Shown here in pieces: positions 63,403 to 64,000 of a stretch of DNA of 64,000 nt. How positions within the stretch are numbered: the stretch's first letter is position 1; each line of letters opens with the position of its first letter. The stretch is from positions 13,328,001 to 13,392,000 of the forward strand of contig OX485809.1 of the NCBI GenBank assembly GCA_950295325.1, in the 5' to 3' direction. A model generated the notes under the pieces. The model was not told where the DNA came from. It saw only the letters and a program-made list of their open reading frames with translations, and ran no database searches. Source of the DNA: Polytrichum commune. Lineage: Eukaryota > Streptophyta > Polytrichopsida > Polytrichales > Polytrichaceae. The position numbers were made by a program, and so were the translations under genes.

Positions 63403-64000
63403 TTGTTGTTGAGCTTTGTTGTTGTTTCTATAAAACCTGCGAATGCTTGAACCTTTGTACATGATCCAATATGTAATCGACTGACATTCTGTGTTAAGGA
63501 AATTACAAACTAACATTCCACGTTTTTACTTTGTATATTTAAATAAGAATCAAATCGCATTCCATGATTCAAGTTCAGGAGAAAAAGCAATGTGATGTGT
63601 GATTGAGTGTCTTGTTGGAGACAGTATCATCCTTCTATGGGGCAAGTCAAAGCTCTTCACAAGTTTGTCGCGGCAAATTGCAAGGTCGGGCTTACACAAA
63701 CTTTGTCTTCCATCACGAATCCGATGAATTTCCTCGGTTTGGAAGTGTTGAGTACAATTTGTACATGATAAGTACAAATGGGCACATAGATTGGTGGGCT
63801 TTGATATTTAGACTCACCCAGCATTAACATACTAGAATCAAATAGTGTGTGGCCAGCCAAAGCCCCAATTTATGGTTTGTTTGCCATTTGGCTTGATGCT
63901 TTCAACCCTTGCTTGAGTTACCTCCATCTTCAAACATGTTTGCCATGCCAAGCATCCAAACCACCACCAATAAGTTCACAAGGAAGAAACATAAATAAAT
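63403..64000. other. Right edge, no gene seen
   Basis: Overlapping short frames on both strands at 63550-63860 show no recognisable domain. Confidence 0.4.

Overview
This window is nuclear DNA of a land plant. Three split genes use plant-type GT-AG introns, and one of them is DEK1, the membrane calpain found in streptophytes. Intergenic DNA is AT-rich and full of short inverted-repeat transposons, microsatellites and decayed retroelements. The compact introns, a long pogo/Tigger-type transposase gene and an ATP-grasp-like gene I do not know from seed plants hint at a bryophyte, perhaps a moss. That placement is inference; no species is identified.

Layout. Positions 1-4824 (+) hold a split gene, cut by the left edge, for an ATP-grasp-like protein of unknown substrate. 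Positions 4825-13600 have no recognisable gene; they hold a short-motif repeat zone (6.8-9.3 kb) and a cluster of small DNA transposons (10.2-12.2 kb). At about 13.95-15.02 kb lies a decayed Copia reverse transcriptase, split by a 335-bp element flanked by TA. An intact 577-codon pogo/Tigger-like transposase gene (minus) follows at 15414-17147; the third acidic residue of its catalytic triad is Asn. Positions 17.4-23.5 kb carry only degenerate repeats.

The main gene is DEK1, minus strand, 40456 down to 23537. I resolved 30 coding exons that join in phase to 2168 codons: two multi-pass membrane blocks, a cytosolic loop, an arm, an LG3 domain, a calpain protease with Cys-His-Asn triad, and a C2-like domain. 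Two introns are GC-AG. Its 5' flank is copied as degenerate repeats upstream.

Positions 41-58 kb are repeat-rich intergenic DNA with several transposon families, a candidate solo LTR and dispersed repeat pairs. A two-exon mitochondrial succinate/fumarate-type carrier gene (+) lies at 58670-61146. The rest holds one more small inverted-repeat element.

The genes show no operon-like or pathway link. The main novelty is in the mobile DNA: several small families with TA or 5-bp target duplications, two of them with termini that are themselves palindromes, plus nested insertions that order events in time.
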